Shown piece after piece: positions 1-7,384 of a stretch of 64,000 nt of DNA. Under the pieces are notes generated by a model that saw only the letters and a list, made by a program, of their open reading frames with translations, was not told the DNA's origin and searched no databases. Position 1 is the first letter of the stretch, and every line of letters starts with the position of its first letter. The position numbers were made by a program, and so were the translations under genes. Source of the stretch: Natronomonas salina (lineage in GTDB: Archaea > Halobacteriota > Halobacteria > Halobacteriales > Haloarculaceae); NCBI RefSeq assembly GCF_013391105.1, contig NZ_CP058335.1, forward strand, positions 3,038,001 to 3,102,000, in the 5' to 3' direction.

Positions 1-116
1 ACGATGCCGACGTACTCGCCCGGTTCGACGGCGAAGGAGACCCCCTCGACGACCGGCGCGGCGGCGTACCCGAACGTGGCGTCCTCGACGGCGACGAGCG
101 GCGAGTCCCCCGTCAT
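1..116 (-). CDS. ABC transporter ATP-binding protein, N-terminus only (metal uptake)
   Basis: Only the first 38 codons lie in the window; the gene runs off the left edge. The reading frame begins with ATG at 116 and shows the usual start of an ABC ATPase: a short acidic leader, then an A-loop style Phe-Gly-Tyr and a strand leading into Gly-Glu-Tyr-Val-Gly-Ile-Val just before the expected Walker A. The start overlaps the stop of the upstream metal-binding lipoprotein gene (ATGA), so the two are translationally coupled. From context this is the ZnuC-like motor of a zinc or manganese importer; Walker and signature motifs are outside the window. Confidence 0.8.
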   Translation of the reverse strand, partial: MTGDSPLVAVEDATFGYAAAPVVEGVSFAVEPGEYVGI

Positions 117-1144
117 TCGAAGTTCCGCCACTCCTCGCCCAGCGTCGTCTCCCCGGGCGCGGCGGCCCCGAGCACGACCCGGAACGTCTCCATGTTGATG
201 TTCCGTGCGATCTCGGCGTAGCCCCAGCCACGCTCGACCCAGGCCTCGGTCGTGCCGGCGTACGGCGTGACCGGGTAGTAGGCCTCGACGTCGGTGTCCG
301 CGAGCAGCTGGCGAGCCGGTCGTCGCGGCTCGAACACCGCGGCGCCGATGTACCGGATGTCGTTGGCCTCGATGGTCTCGCGGGCGCGGCGGACGTCGGC
401 CGGCCGGACGTCGTTGGAGGCCGCGAGGTTCGTCACCAGCGGTTCGACGGTCGCGCCGTAGCGGTCGCCGACGTACTGGAAGGCGTTGTGCGCGGCCAGG
501 AAGGCGACGTCCCGCTCGGCGGCGTCGAACAGGTCGCGCCACTCGTCGTCGATGGCGTCGAGTTCGGCCCGCAGGTCGGCGCCGTTCTCGGCGAGCGCGT
601 CGGCGTGGTCGGGGGCGACCGCCTCGAGGCCCGCCACGAGGTTGTCGACGGACTGCTTGGCGCGCCGGGGGTCGAGCCAGAAGTGGGGGTCGCGGCCGGC
701 GTCGACGGCCTCCTCGTCCTCGTCGAGGCTGTCGGCCAGCGGCAGGAGGTCGACGCCCTCCCGGACGTTGACCAGGTCGGTCTCGGCCCGGTCGTCCTTG
801 ACGGTCTCGATGGCCCGGTCGGCCCACGGCTGGAAGTCCGGCCCGACGTGGATGAACGCGTCGGCGTCGATGATCGCCCGGGTGATGGAGGGGTCGGGCT
901 CCCAGCCGTGGCCGTGCAGCCCGGTGGGCACGAGGTTCCGCACGGTGATCGGCGTGTCCTCGGCGATGCGCCGCGCGAAGTCGTAGAAGGTGAAGAAGGA
1001 GGCGACCGCTACCGGGCCGCTCGCCTCGGCGCCGGCCGACCCGCCGTCGAGGCAGCCGGCGAGGCCGGCGGTACCGGCGCCGCCGACGGCGGTCAGGAGG
1101 TCGCGCCGGGTGAGGCCCGGTCGCGACGCGGGAGGTTCGCTCAT
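113..1144 (-). CDS. Metal ABC transporter substrate-binding lipoprotein (ZnuA/TroA family)
   Basis: A 343-residue cluster A-I metal-binding protein, predicted to capture Zn2+ or Mn2+ outside the cell for the ABC importer encoded immediately downstream (4-nt overlap). The N-terminus carries a twin-arginine signal (RR at residues 13-14) and a lipobox ending at Cys31, so it should be exported folded and lipid-anchored. Likely metal ligands are the histidines of GLHGHGWEPD (77/79), His154 in DPHFWLDP, His219 in AAHNAF and an acidic residue near 272. The His-rich acidic loop seen in many ZnuA proteins is short here, so zinc versus manganese cannot be decided. A TATA-like box at about 1167-1176 lies ~25-30 nt upstream of the ATG, suggesting a leaderless transcript. 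Confidence 0.9.
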   Translation of the reverse strand: MSEPPASRPGLTRRDLLTAVGGAGTAGLAGCLDGGSAGAEASGPVAVASFFTFYDFARRIAEDTPITVRNLVPTGLHGHGWEPDPSITRAIIDADAFIHVGPDFQPWADRAIETVKDDRAETDLVNVREGVDLLPLADSLDEDEEAVDAGRDPHFWLDPRRAKQSVDNLVAGLEAVAPDHADALAENGADLRAELDAIDDEWRDLFDAAERDVAFLAAHNAFQYVGDRYGATVEPLVTNLAASNDVRPADVRRARETIEANDIRYIGAAVFEPRRPARQLLADTDVEAYYPVTPYAGTTEAWVERGWGYAEIARNINMETFRVVLGAAAPGETTLGEEWRNFE

Positions 1145-1181
1145 TACCGGACATACTAGCGTCGAACCTTATAGTGATTCG

Positions 1182-1212
1182 CATCTAAGCAAAAGATTAG
1201 ATGGGACTAATC
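1182..1212. promoter_or_regulatory. Candidate metalloregulator operator (overlapping inverted repeats)
   Basis: Directly upstream of the TATA-like box of the metal-transporter genes lie two overlapping perfect inverted repeats: CATCTAA (1182-1188) with TTAGATG (1197-1203), and GATTAG (1195-1200) with CTAATC (1207-1212). The TTAG/CTAA half-sites resemble operators of DtxR-family metal repressors. The element also sits between the divergent metal-transporter and CBS-domain genes. Assignment to a regulator is inference. Confidence 0.55.
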
Positions 1213-1256
1213 CTTCGACCCGAACGAATACCTCCCCGGCGCGAGAAGCCGCCGGC

Positions 1257-1751
1257 ATGGTCACCGCACGCGACATCATGACCCGCGACGTCGAGACCGT
1301 CTCGCCGGACGACGACGTGAGCGAGGTGCTCTCCCGACTGGCCGGCGTCGACTTCGAGGGGTTCCCGGTCACCGAGGACGGCATCGTCGTCGGCATCGTC
1401 ACCCAGGGGGACCTCGTCGACCTCTTCCAGGCCGAGGACCGGACGCTGTGGATCCCGGTCGGCTTCCCGCCGTTCCTGGAGTCGCTCACCTACGCCATCG
1501 ACGTCTCCTGGGACGAACTGGACCTGGGGCTGGACTTCGCCCGGAACGCCGGCCGCCCGATCAGCGAGGTGATGACCGACGACGTCGTCACCGTCGGGCC
1601 GAAGGCCTCCATCGACGAACTCCTCGCGCTGCTCGCCGACGAGGAGCGCGACATCAACCGTCTCCCGGTCGTCGACGAGGCCAACGCGCTCATGGGCATC
1701 GTCGCCCGCCAGGACCTGCTGGCGGCCCTGGAGGCCGAGCGGAACGCCTGA
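1257..1751 (+). CDS. CBS-domain pair protein
   Basis: A 164-residue protein with two CBS motifs (about residues 5-60 and 103-160) separated by a ~40-residue linker rich in Trp and Phe. CBS pairs usually bind adenosyl ligands and report energy or metabolite state; no catalytic domain is attached. The ATG at 1257 is chosen because the CBS fold begins directly there; the frame is open for a further 89 codons upstream but that part runs through the transporter promoter and into the opposite gene. The gene is divergent from the metal transporter. The partner protein is unknown. Confidence 0.85.
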   Translation: MVTARDIMTRDVETVSPDDDVSEVLSRLAGVDFEGFPVTEDGIVVGIVTQGDLVDLFQAEDRTLWIPVGFPPFLESLTYAIDVSWDELDLGLDFARNAGRPISEVMTDDVVTVGPKASIDELLALLADEERDINRLPVVDEANALMGIVARQDLLAALEAERNA

Positions 1752-1752
1752 G

Positions 1753-1956
1753 ATGGCCTCCGGAAAGGGCGACCGATCGAGGTGGCAGACCACCGTCACG
1801 AGCGGGCTGACGTTCCTCGGCCTCGCGGTCGCGGTCCTCGGCCCGTTCGCCATGCTCGTCGTCGGCGTCGAGAGCGACGAACCGCTCCTGGCCGCGCTGG
1901 GGCTCCTCCTCGGCGCGGTCGTCGTGGCGCTGGTCGTCCGCCGTCGGCCGACCTGA
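1753..1956 (+). CDS. Small two-helix membrane protein
   Basis: A 67-residue protein with a basic N-terminus (KGDRSRW), two hydrophobic helices (about 15-38 and 44-62) and a terminal RRR. It starts one base after the stop of the CBS-pair gene, which implies co-transcription and possibly coupling. I recognise no family; it could be a membrane partner of the CBS protein, but that is only inferred from adjacency. Confidence 0.7.
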   Translation: MASGKGDRSRWQTTVTSGLTFLGLAVAVLGPFAMLVVGVESDEPLLAALGLLLGAVVVALVVRRRPT

Positions 1957-1995
1957 CGACGACCACCCGAAGTTCGAAAGGTTCAGGCGGCCCCG

Positions 1996-2928
1996 GTGCG
2001 CGGTGTCGCCGTGCGCTACCGGAACCTCGTGTTGTTCTGCGCTCTCGCCGCGGCGTGGGGATCGGCTTTCATGGCCATCAAGGCCGGACTGGGCACCCCC
2101 GAGTCGCCCGCGTACTTCTACGACGCGCCGGTGCTGTTCGCCGCCGTCAGGTACGACGTCGCGGGGGTGTTGATGCTCGGCTACGCGGCCTGGGTCACCG
2201 ACCGCTGGCGACCGCGCGGCCGCGAGGAGTGGGCGCTCGTCGCCGTCGGCGCCGTCTTCCTCATCGCCGGCTACCACGCGCTGCTGTTCGTCGGCGAGCG
2301 CGGCACCACCAGCGCGGCCGCCGCGGTCATCGTCTCGCTGTCGCCGGTGCTGACGACCGCCTTCGCCAGGGCGTTCCTCCCCGAGGAGCGACTCTCCGTC
2401 CTCGGCATCGTCGGGATGGTCCTCGGCCTCGTCGGCGTGGCCGTCCTCTCTCGGCCGGACCCCTCGAACCTCGTCGGCTCCCGGTTCGAGGCGCTCGTCT
2501 TCGGCGCCGCGCTCTGCTTCGCCTTCGGGAGCGTCCTCGCCCGGCGCCTGGAGACCGACCTCCCCATCGAGACGATGGAGGCGTGGTCGATGGTCGGCGG
2601 CGCCGCCCTCATGCACGCGCTCAGCGTCGGCCTGGAGGAGTCCGTCAGCGGTCTGCCGCCGCTGGAGGCGACGCTCGCGCTCGTCTACCTCGCCGTCGTC
2701 GCCAGCGCCGCCGGGTTCCTCGTGTACTTCGACCTGCTGGACCGGCTCGGTCCGATCGAGATCAACCTCGTCTCCTACGTCGCGCCGGTGTTCGCGGCCC
2801 TGGCGGGCTTCCTCTTCCTCGACGAGGTCATCGACGCGCCGACGGTCGCCGGCTTCCTCGTCATCCTGGCGGGGTTCGCACTCGTCAAGCGACGGGCTAT
2901 CCGCGAGGAACTGGCTGCCCGGCGATAA
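1996..2928 (+). CDS. EamA/DMT-superfamily membrane exporter
   Basis: About 305-310 residues with ten predicted hydrophobic helices in two homologous halves, as in the drug/metabolite transporter superfamily. The first half begins with LAAAWGSAFMAIKAGL, typical of EamA repeats, and the second half contains the ALCFAFGSVLARR and LGPIEINLVSYVAPVFA segments. The protein ends in KRRAIREELAARR. It probably exports a small metabolite or amino acid; the substrate cannot be read from sequence. Two in-frame GTG codons (1996 and 2011) are possible starts; the second gives MRYRNLVLF and is equally plausible. Confidence 0.88.
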   Translation: MRGVAVRYRNLVLFCALAAAWGSAFMAIKAGLGTPESPAYFYDAPVLFAAVRYDVAGVLMLGYAAWVTDRWRPRGREEWALVAVGAVFLIAGYHALLFVGERGTTSAAAAVIVSLSPVLTTAFARAFLPEERLSVLGIVGMVLGLVGVAVLSRPDPSNLVGSRFEALVFGAALCFAFGSVLARRLETDLPIETMEAWSMVGGAALMHALSVGLEESVSGLPPLEATLALVYLAVVASAAGFLVYFDLLDRLGPIEINLVSYVAPVFAALAGFLFLDEVIDAPTVAGFLVILAGFALVKRRAIREELAARR

Positions 2929-3019
2929 CGAATCGGAGCGGGAAAGGCGGAGAGACGAGAAGAGGGTAGCGAAGGGGTGAGAGGGCGGGGGACGATCGAC
3001 CCGTGGTGGGCGGGAGTCG

Positions 3020-3247
3020 CTACTGTCCGTAGTCGTGACCGACGACGAGGGCGACGACGTTCCCGACCAGCAACGACGCGAGCGTGACGTAGTCGACGCC
3101 CGTGTCCAGCCCGTTGTACAGCAGCGCGAGCGAGCAGAACGGGAGGATCACGGCGGCCCAGAAGGCTCCCGCCTTCAGGGGCTCCGGCACCGTCGAGCGC
3201 TCGGTCGTGACGACGCCGTGGTCGTTGGTCGACGTGGAGGGACTCAT
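3020..3247 (-). CDS. Small two-helix membrane protein
   Basis: A 75-residue protein with a polar N-terminal third, then two hydrophobic segments (about 27-43 and 51-68) and a short HDYGQ tail. Codon use matches the neighbours, with an ATG start at 3247 and an AT-richer upstream stretch containing taataacc. It converges on the EamA gene. No family recognised; likely a haloarchaeal conserved small membrane protein. Confidence 0.65.
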   Translation of the reverse strand: MSPSTSTNDHGVVTTERSTVPEPLKAGAFWAAVILPFCSLALLYNGLDTGVDYVTLASLLVGNVVALVVGHDYGQ

Positions 3248-3427
3248 TACGATTACCCCAACAACTGGTAACCACTAATAACCGGTCGAGCATTCGGGTC
3301 GTTTCGGCACGTTTTACGACGCCATATCGAGCCAGATGGACCTTTCACGAAGCGACGAGAGGCGGTTAGAACTTTCATTACCACTTCTGATTGGTTTCCT
3401 TGCGACTGGTCGGAGATCGGCTGTCGG

Positions 3428-3853
3428 TCACCCCAGCGTCGTCACCGCGACCTCGATCGGCCCCGCCGGCGTCTCGACGGTCGCCGCCTCGACGATGGCG
3501 CCGGCGACCGCGGTCCGCCAGGCCTCCACGGCCCGCTCGTGCCGCTGTCGGTGGCGCTCCGGCGAGTACGTCAGCGACGGGTCCGAGCGGAGCGCGTCCT
3601 CGGTGTCGTCGGGCGTCGGCAGCGGCGGTGCGGACTCGACCAGTCGCTCCGGCGGGACGTGCAGCGGCTCCGGGGAGTCGTAGTCGCTCTCGGCGCCCGC
3701 GAGGTGCAGTCGCGCGCGCATCCGGCCGCCGAACGGCGGCGTCACCCGGAGGACCGCGCCCGCCTCGCGGCGCTCGTTGGCCTCGAGGGCGGTCACCACG
3801 TCGTCGGTCGTCACCGCGAGGGTGTGGACGACCGTCGGGTCGTCTGACGGCAC
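3428..3853 (-). CDS. Conserved haloarchaeal protein of unknown function
   Basis: About 141 residues starting from a GTG at 3853 that yields MPSDDPTVVHTLAVTTDDVV; the open frame extends much further upstream but there it overlaps the thioesterase gene and loses protein-like composition. The N-terminal ~60 residues look like an alpha/beta domain with VTALEANERREAGAVLRVTPPF; the C-terminal half is helical with many Arg and Glu and finishes in a beta-rich IEVAVTTLG. No catalytic motif is evident. It lies 49 nt downstream of the thioesterase on the same strand and is probably in its operon. Confidence 0.72.
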   Translation of the reverse strand: MPSDDPTVVHTLAVTTDDVVTALEANERREAGAVLRVTPPFGGRMRARLHLAGAESDYDSPEPLHVPPERLVESAPPLPTPDDTEDALRSDPSLTYSPERHRQRHERAVEAWRTAVAGAIVEAATVETPAGPIEVAVTTLG

Positions 3854-3902
3854 GGTCGGAGACGGGGCTTCGGACCGCAAGAGCGTGTCGGCACCGACGC
3901 CG

Positions 3903-4310
3903 CTAGAGCGTCGGCTCGAACGCCCGTATCTGTTCGCGCCACTCCTCGGGGAGCGGACACGACCCCTCCCCGCCCCAGGCCACCTGCACCGACTCGCCCG
4001 TCGCGGCCGGTTCCGACGACTCGCCGGCGTCCACCCGGTAGGCCATCTCGATGCTCGAGGTCCCGAGGTCGGTGACGCCGCAGGCGACGCGGACGGACCC
4101 GTCCTCGAGGGTGATCGGCCGCCGGAAGTCCAGGTCGACGTGGGCCAGCACCATCTCGCGGGCCTCGAACGGCAGGTCGAGGGCGCGGTCGAAGTAGCGG
4201 ACCCGCGCCTGCTCGAGGTAGGTCCCGTAGACGGCATTGTTGACGTGGCCGAGCGTGTCGAGGTCGCGGTACCGCACCGGCAATTCGACGTCGAATCGGA
4301 ACGACTCCAT
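3903..4310 (-). CDS. Acyl-CoA thioesterase, 4HBT/YbgC type
   Basis: A 135-residue single hot-dog domain. The hallmark YRDLDTLGHVNNAVY (residues ~13-27) matches the 4-hydroxybenzoyl-CoA thioesterase signature D-x-D-x-x-G-H-V-N-N, with the catalytic Asp at 15 or 17. The length is normal for the family. It should hydrolyse acyl- or aryl-CoA thioesters in the cytoplasm; the physiological substrate is unknown. The start at 4310 gives MESFRFDVELPVRYRD. It is upstream of the uncharacterised 3428-3853 gene on the same strand. Confidence 0.88.
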   Translation of the reverse strand: MESFRFDVELPVRYRDLDTLGHVNNAVYGTYLEQARVRYFDRALDLPFEAREMVLAHVDLDFRRPITLEDGSVRVACGVTDLGTSSIEMAYRVDAGESSEPAATGESVQVAWGGEGSCPLPEEWREQIRAFEPTL

Positions 4311-4389
4311 ACCGGGACGCCGGCCGGGACGGCGAAGGGCGTTACGTCTCCACCCGAACGCTCATGGGGGGTGCCCCCAATCGGCTCCC

Positions 4390-4605
4390 ATGGGCCGGCT
4401 GCTCCAGGAGTCGCTGTACGGGCTGATCTTCGTCGTCTGCGTGGTGGCGACCCTCCTGGCGACGGTGGCGTTCCTGGCGCCGACCGTCCTCCCGGAACCC
4501 TTCGCGACCGCGGCCGCCGAGAGCCACATCTGGATCGTCGCGACCGCCTCGCTGACGATCCTGGGGATGCTGTTCGCGCTGCTCGTGCTCCGGCGGTTCG
4601 TCTGA
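4390..4605 (+). CDS. Small two-helix membrane protein
   Basis: A 71-residue protein with hydrophobic helices at about 9-32 and 47-66 and a terminal RRFV. The ATG at 4390 is preferred over an upstream in-frame ATG at 4237 because the longer form overlaps the divergent thioesterase and adds an arginine-rich non-haloarchaeal-looking leader. No family recognised. Confidence 0.65.
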   Translation: MGRLLQESLYGLIFVVCVVATLLATVAFLAPTVLPEPFATAAAESHIWIVATASLTILGMLFALLVLRRFV

Positions 4606-4654
4606 GCGGTGGTCGGCGTGGCGACTCTCGATGGGGCGACGCTCGAAAATGTAG

Positions 4655-4787
4655 TGCCCGGGGAGGGCTCCGAACCCTCGATCTCCGCATGTCCCAGGAA
4701 CGAGGCGCAGGCAACGCCTCGGGACATCGCGGTTGCCGCCTCGTAACCCTATGAGTGCGGCGCTATGTCCAGCTAAGCCACCCGGGC
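4655..4787 (-). tRNA. Elongator tRNA-Met (CAT) with 59-nt intron
   Basis: The gene folds with acceptor stem GCCCGGG (4787-4781) pairing with CCCGGGC (4662-4656) and discriminator A at 4655. Anticodon stem CCGCA pairs with TGCGG, the anticodon CAT is at 4753-4751, and the T arm is GAGGG/CCCTC. The 74-nt mature tRNA is interrupted after A37 by an intron at 4691-4749. The exon-intron junctions form a canonical bulge-helix-bulge: exon CTCA pairs with intron TGGG, flanked by three-base bulges TAG and ACA, each cut after the second base. An intron at this position is known for haloarchaeal elongator tRNA-Met. Confidence 0.95.
4691..4749 (-). other. tRNA-Met intron (BHB, 59 nt)
   Basis: The intron starts GGGTTACGAGGC and ends GTTCCTGGGAC on the minus strand. 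Its ends pair with each other (CGAGGC with GCCTCG, GG with CC) to complete the bulge-helix-bulge recognised by the archaeal splicing endonuclease. I see no box C/D guide motifs inside it. Confidence 0.85.
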
Positions 4788-4909
4788 TCGTTTTCCGCTT
4801 GCCCGCTCGCACCCTTCAACCTTCCTATCCGCGTCGGGCGGTTCCGTGGCGCCGACACAGAAGCTTACACGGGCGGCGGTTTTAAGCCGGCCTGCGGGTA
4901 CACCAACCC

Positions 4910-6055
4910 ATGGACGAACTCCCGGAACTGCTCGTCGAGACCGTCGGGGGCGAGACGGTCGCCGCGACGGTCGACCTCGGCGGGGGCGACGTCGTCGCGG
5001 TCACGCCCACCCGGACGCACCTCTACCGCTCGGAGGGGCTGCTCTCCGACGAGTCCGTCGAGACCTACGCCCACGACGTCGAGCGGTTCGCGATCGACCA
5101 CGGCCGCCGGAAGACCACGCTGCGGTTGCAGAACCTCGACGACGAGACCTCCCTCACCCTCCCCGCCTCCGTCGTCGACGAGGTCGTCGCGGCGATGCTC
5201 GAGGGCATCCTCCGGACGGCCGGCGTCGTCGACGACGAGGAGACCGTCGAGGCGCAGTTCCGCTTCAGCGAACTCACGCTCGTCGTCACCGACCGACAGC
5301 TCCTCAAGCACATCGGCAGCGCGGTCTGGGACGACGAGTTCGAGGCCTACCACTACGCGGACCTCGACGGCCTCGACTTCGAGGAGGGCAGCGTCGCGAC
5401 CCAGGTCGTCGTCGAGATGGACGGCCGACAGCAGCGCGTGAAGGTACCGAACGACCACGCCGGCCGCGTCCGCCAGGAGGTCCAGAGCGCCGTCTTCGAG
5501 TTCCACGGCGTCTCCTCGCTCGGCGGCCTCCGCGCCGCCGTCGCCGAAGAGGACGTCGACGAGGACGCCGAGAACGACGACGGGACCGACGAACCGACGG
5601 ACGCCGAAGGCGAGACCGAGAGCGACCCGGAACCGGGGGTCGACGACGGCGGAACGGAGGTCGACGCGGACGACGACGCAACCGGGAGCGACGACGCGGA
5701 AGACGGGCTCGTCTCCGCCGACTGGTCGCCGCCGGCCGACCAGGACATGAACAGGGACGACGCGCGGATGGGCGACGCCGGGTCCGCGACCGCCGAAACG
5801 GAGAGCCCGACCGGCGACGCGGTCGCGGACGCCGCCACCGCCGACGGGGAACCGGCGGCGGCCGGCGGCACCGCCTCGGTGCCCGACGTCTCGAGCGTCG
5901 GTACCGACGCCGACGGCGCCGCCGGGACCGACGTCGAGGCGCTCGCCGAACGCGTCGACGCCCTCGCCGAACGCGTCGACCACCAGACCGAACTCATCGA
6001 GGCCCAGCAGGAGACCATCGAGCAGCTCGTCGAGGAACTCCGCCGCGGCCGATAG
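4910..6055 (+). CDS. Conserved haloarchaeal protein: beta-rich N-domain, acidic linker, C-terminal coiled coil
   Basis: 381 residues in three zones. Residues 1-205 form a mixed beta domain that appears to repeat internally (two PH-like halves around 15-110 and 110-205). Residues ~206-340 are a low-complexity Asp/Glu/Ala/Thr linker. Residues ~343-378 contain heptad repeats (ALAERVDALAERVDHQTEL...) typical of a short coiled coil, so the protein probably oligomerises. A TTTTAAG TATA box at 4880-4886 sits 28 nt upstream of the ATG, consistent with a leaderless mRNA. No enzymatic motif; function unknown. Confidence 0.82.
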   Translation: MDELPELLVETVGGETVAATVDLGGGDVVAVTPTRTHLYRSEGLLSDESVETYAHDVERFAIDHGRRKTTLRLQNLDDETSLTLPASVVDEVVAAMLEGILRTAGVVDDEETVEAQFRFSELTLVVTDRQLLKHIGSAVWDDEFEAYHYADLDGLDFEEGSVATQVVVEMDGRQQRVKVPNDHAGRVRQEVQSAVFEFHGVSSLGGLRAAVAEEDVDEDAENDDGTDEPTDAEGETESDPEPGVDDGGTEVDADDDATGSDDAEDGLVSADWSPPADQDMNRDDARMGDAGSATAETESPTGDAVADAATADGEPAAAGGTASVPDVSSVGTDADGAAGTDVEALAERVDALAERVDHQTELIEAQQETIEQLVEELRRGR

Positions 6056-6079
6056 CTCCGCTCCCCCGCCCTTCTCGTC

Positions 6080-6451
6080 CTACTCGCGGCCCGTGACCTT
6101 CCGGATGCACGACGAACCGAACGGTCCGTGCTCGCCGGCCTCCAGCTTCATGAAGTAGCCCGTCGAGATGGAGGCGCCGCAGCGCCGGCAGTCGAACTCC
6201 CCCTCCCGGGAGACGACCTCGCTCTCGAAGCTGAGGAACTGCCCGCCGTTCGGCTTCACCGTGTCCCCCTCGCGGGTGATGTGGCCCCGCTTCTCCGCCT
6301 CCTCGAGGATGGCCCGCGTCGTTTCCGGGTGGGCGGTCACCGTCTCGATCCGGTCGATCACCTCCGGCAGCGGCAGCTCCGCGTGCTCGAGTCGGGCCAG
6401 CAGCTGCACGCCGAGTTCGACTGCGTCGTCGCCGGGGTCGGCCTCGTCCAC
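6080..6451 (-). CDS. Winged-helix plus zinc-finger protein (DUF5830-like)
   Basis: 123 residues. The N-terminal ~75 residues look like a MarR-type winged helix (helix-turn-helix in PEVIDRIETVTAHPETTRAILEEAEKRGHI, wing GDTVKPNG). The C-terminal part has CRRCG followed by a distant Cys (GSSCIRK), suggesting a small metal site. I recall this architecture as a haloarchaeal family (DUF5830), from memory only. Start codon GTG at 6451 gives MDEADPGDD. It is divergent from the TVP38-type gene and may be a transcription regulator; targets unknown. Confidence 0.75.
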   Translation of the reverse strand: MDEADPGDDAVELGVQLLARLEHAELPLPEVIDRIETVTAHPETTRAILEEAEKRGHITREGDTVKPNGGQFLSFESEVVSREGEFDCRRCGASISTGYFMKLEAGEHGPFGSSCIRKVTGRE

Positions 6452-6535
6452 ACCGGCGTCAGGGCGCCGGTCAGCTAAAAGTCACCGGGTAACCGCACCA
6501 CAAGAGGTTTGCCGGACGGCGGACTCGCCGTAGAC

Positions 6536-7195
6536 GTGAACCGCGCGACCGCCCGCCAGCTCGCCGGCATCGGCGCCGTCGCCGCCGTCGCCGGCGCCGC
6601 CGCCCTCGCCACCTCGCCGTCGGCGCTGTTCGAGCACGCCGAGACGCTGGCCCGGCGGCCCGCGCTCCTGGCGGTCGCGCTCCTCCTCGTCTACCTCGTC
6701 CGCCCACTGCTCGCCTGGCCCATCAGCGCGCTCTCCATCCTGCTGGGCTACGTCTACGGTCCCGTCGCCGTCCCCGTCGCGCTGGCCGGCGCGGTGGTGA
6801 CGACGCTGCCGGCCTACGCGACCGCCCGCTACTTCGGCCACGACGCCGGCCTGCTGGCCCGCGTCGGCGACGCCGGCGCGCTGGTCCGGAAGACCACCGG
6901 CGACCTCCGCGGGGTGATCGCCGTTCGCCTCGCCCCGCTCCCGACCGACCCCGTCTCCTACGCCGCCGGGCTCGCGGGCGTCCCGCTGCGCCCCTACGTC
7001 GTCGGCACTGCCATGGGAGAGGGCCCCTGGGTCGTCGCGACCGTCCTGCTGGGCGCCTCGATGGGGCAGTTGACCACCGTCGGGCTCACCGGCGACCCGC
7101 TGTTGCTCGTCACGACCGTCGCGCTCGCGGTGCTGCTCGCGCTGTCGGGGCCGGCCTACCGGCGGCTGGCCGAGACGCGCGCCGGCGCGCAGTAA
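6536..7195 (+). CDS. TVP38/TMEM64 (VTT domain) family membrane protein
   Basis: About 219 residues with six hydrophobic segments. The central part, with RPLLAWPISALSILLGYVYGP and RLAPLPTDPVSYAAGL, carries the VTT/DedA-like hallmarks: a Gly-rich re-entrant segment and the conserved R-x-x-P-x-x-P motif. Members are implicated in membrane or lipid homeostasis; in archaea their role is unclear. GTG at 6536 gives MNRATARQLAG; an earlier TTG at 6509 is possible but less likely. The divergent partner is the winged-helix gene, with an 84-nt shared promoter region. Confidence 0.85.
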   Translation: MNRATARQLAGIGAVAAVAGAAALATSPSALFEHAETLARRPALLAVALLLVYLVRPLLAWPISALSILLGYVYGPVAVPVALAGAVVTTLPAYATARYFGHDAGLLARVGDAGALVRKTTGDLRGVIAVRLAPLPTDPVSYAAGLAGVPLRPYVVGTAMGEGPWVVATVLLGASMGQLTTVGLTGDPLLLVTTVALAVLLALSGPAYRRLAETRAGAQ

Positions 7196-7198
7196 TTG

Positions 7199-7324
7199 TC
7201 AGAAAAGGAAGGGGTCGCTGCAATCGACCACGACTCCGTGCTGCGGACAGACGTACTTGCAGTGGCGCTTGAACAGCTGGGCGCCGCACATCGGGCAGGG
7301 TCGACCGCCCTGCTCGTCGGTCAT
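7199..7324 (-). CDS. 41-residue zinc-finger microprotein
   Basis: A short ORF read directly from the sequence: ATG at 7324, stop at 7199. The product has CPMC at residues 10-13, then H21/C22, C26 and H29 and C35, so it has enough Cys/His ligands for one compact zinc site, and ends in CSDPFLF. It resembles the very small haloarchaeal zinc-finger proteins known from Haloferax (I believe close to the HVO_2523-type family, not verified). It lies 60 nt downstream of nrdJ on the same strand and may be cotranscribed with it. The stop lies just beyond the end of the convergent TVP38-type gene. Confidence 0.78.
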   Translation of the reverse strand: MTDEQGGRPCPMCGAQLFKRHCKYVCPQHGVVVDCSDPFLF

Positions 7325-7384
7325 AGTGGAGACGCGTGCGACCGCGTGAAAAAGGCTCCGTCGCGAGGAACTCGCCGCGCTAGC

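Noticed and set aside
990-1256. N-terminal extension of the CBS-pair gene
   Set aside because: It would run through the divergent promoter and operator and overlap the opposite metal-binding gene; composition is not protein-like.
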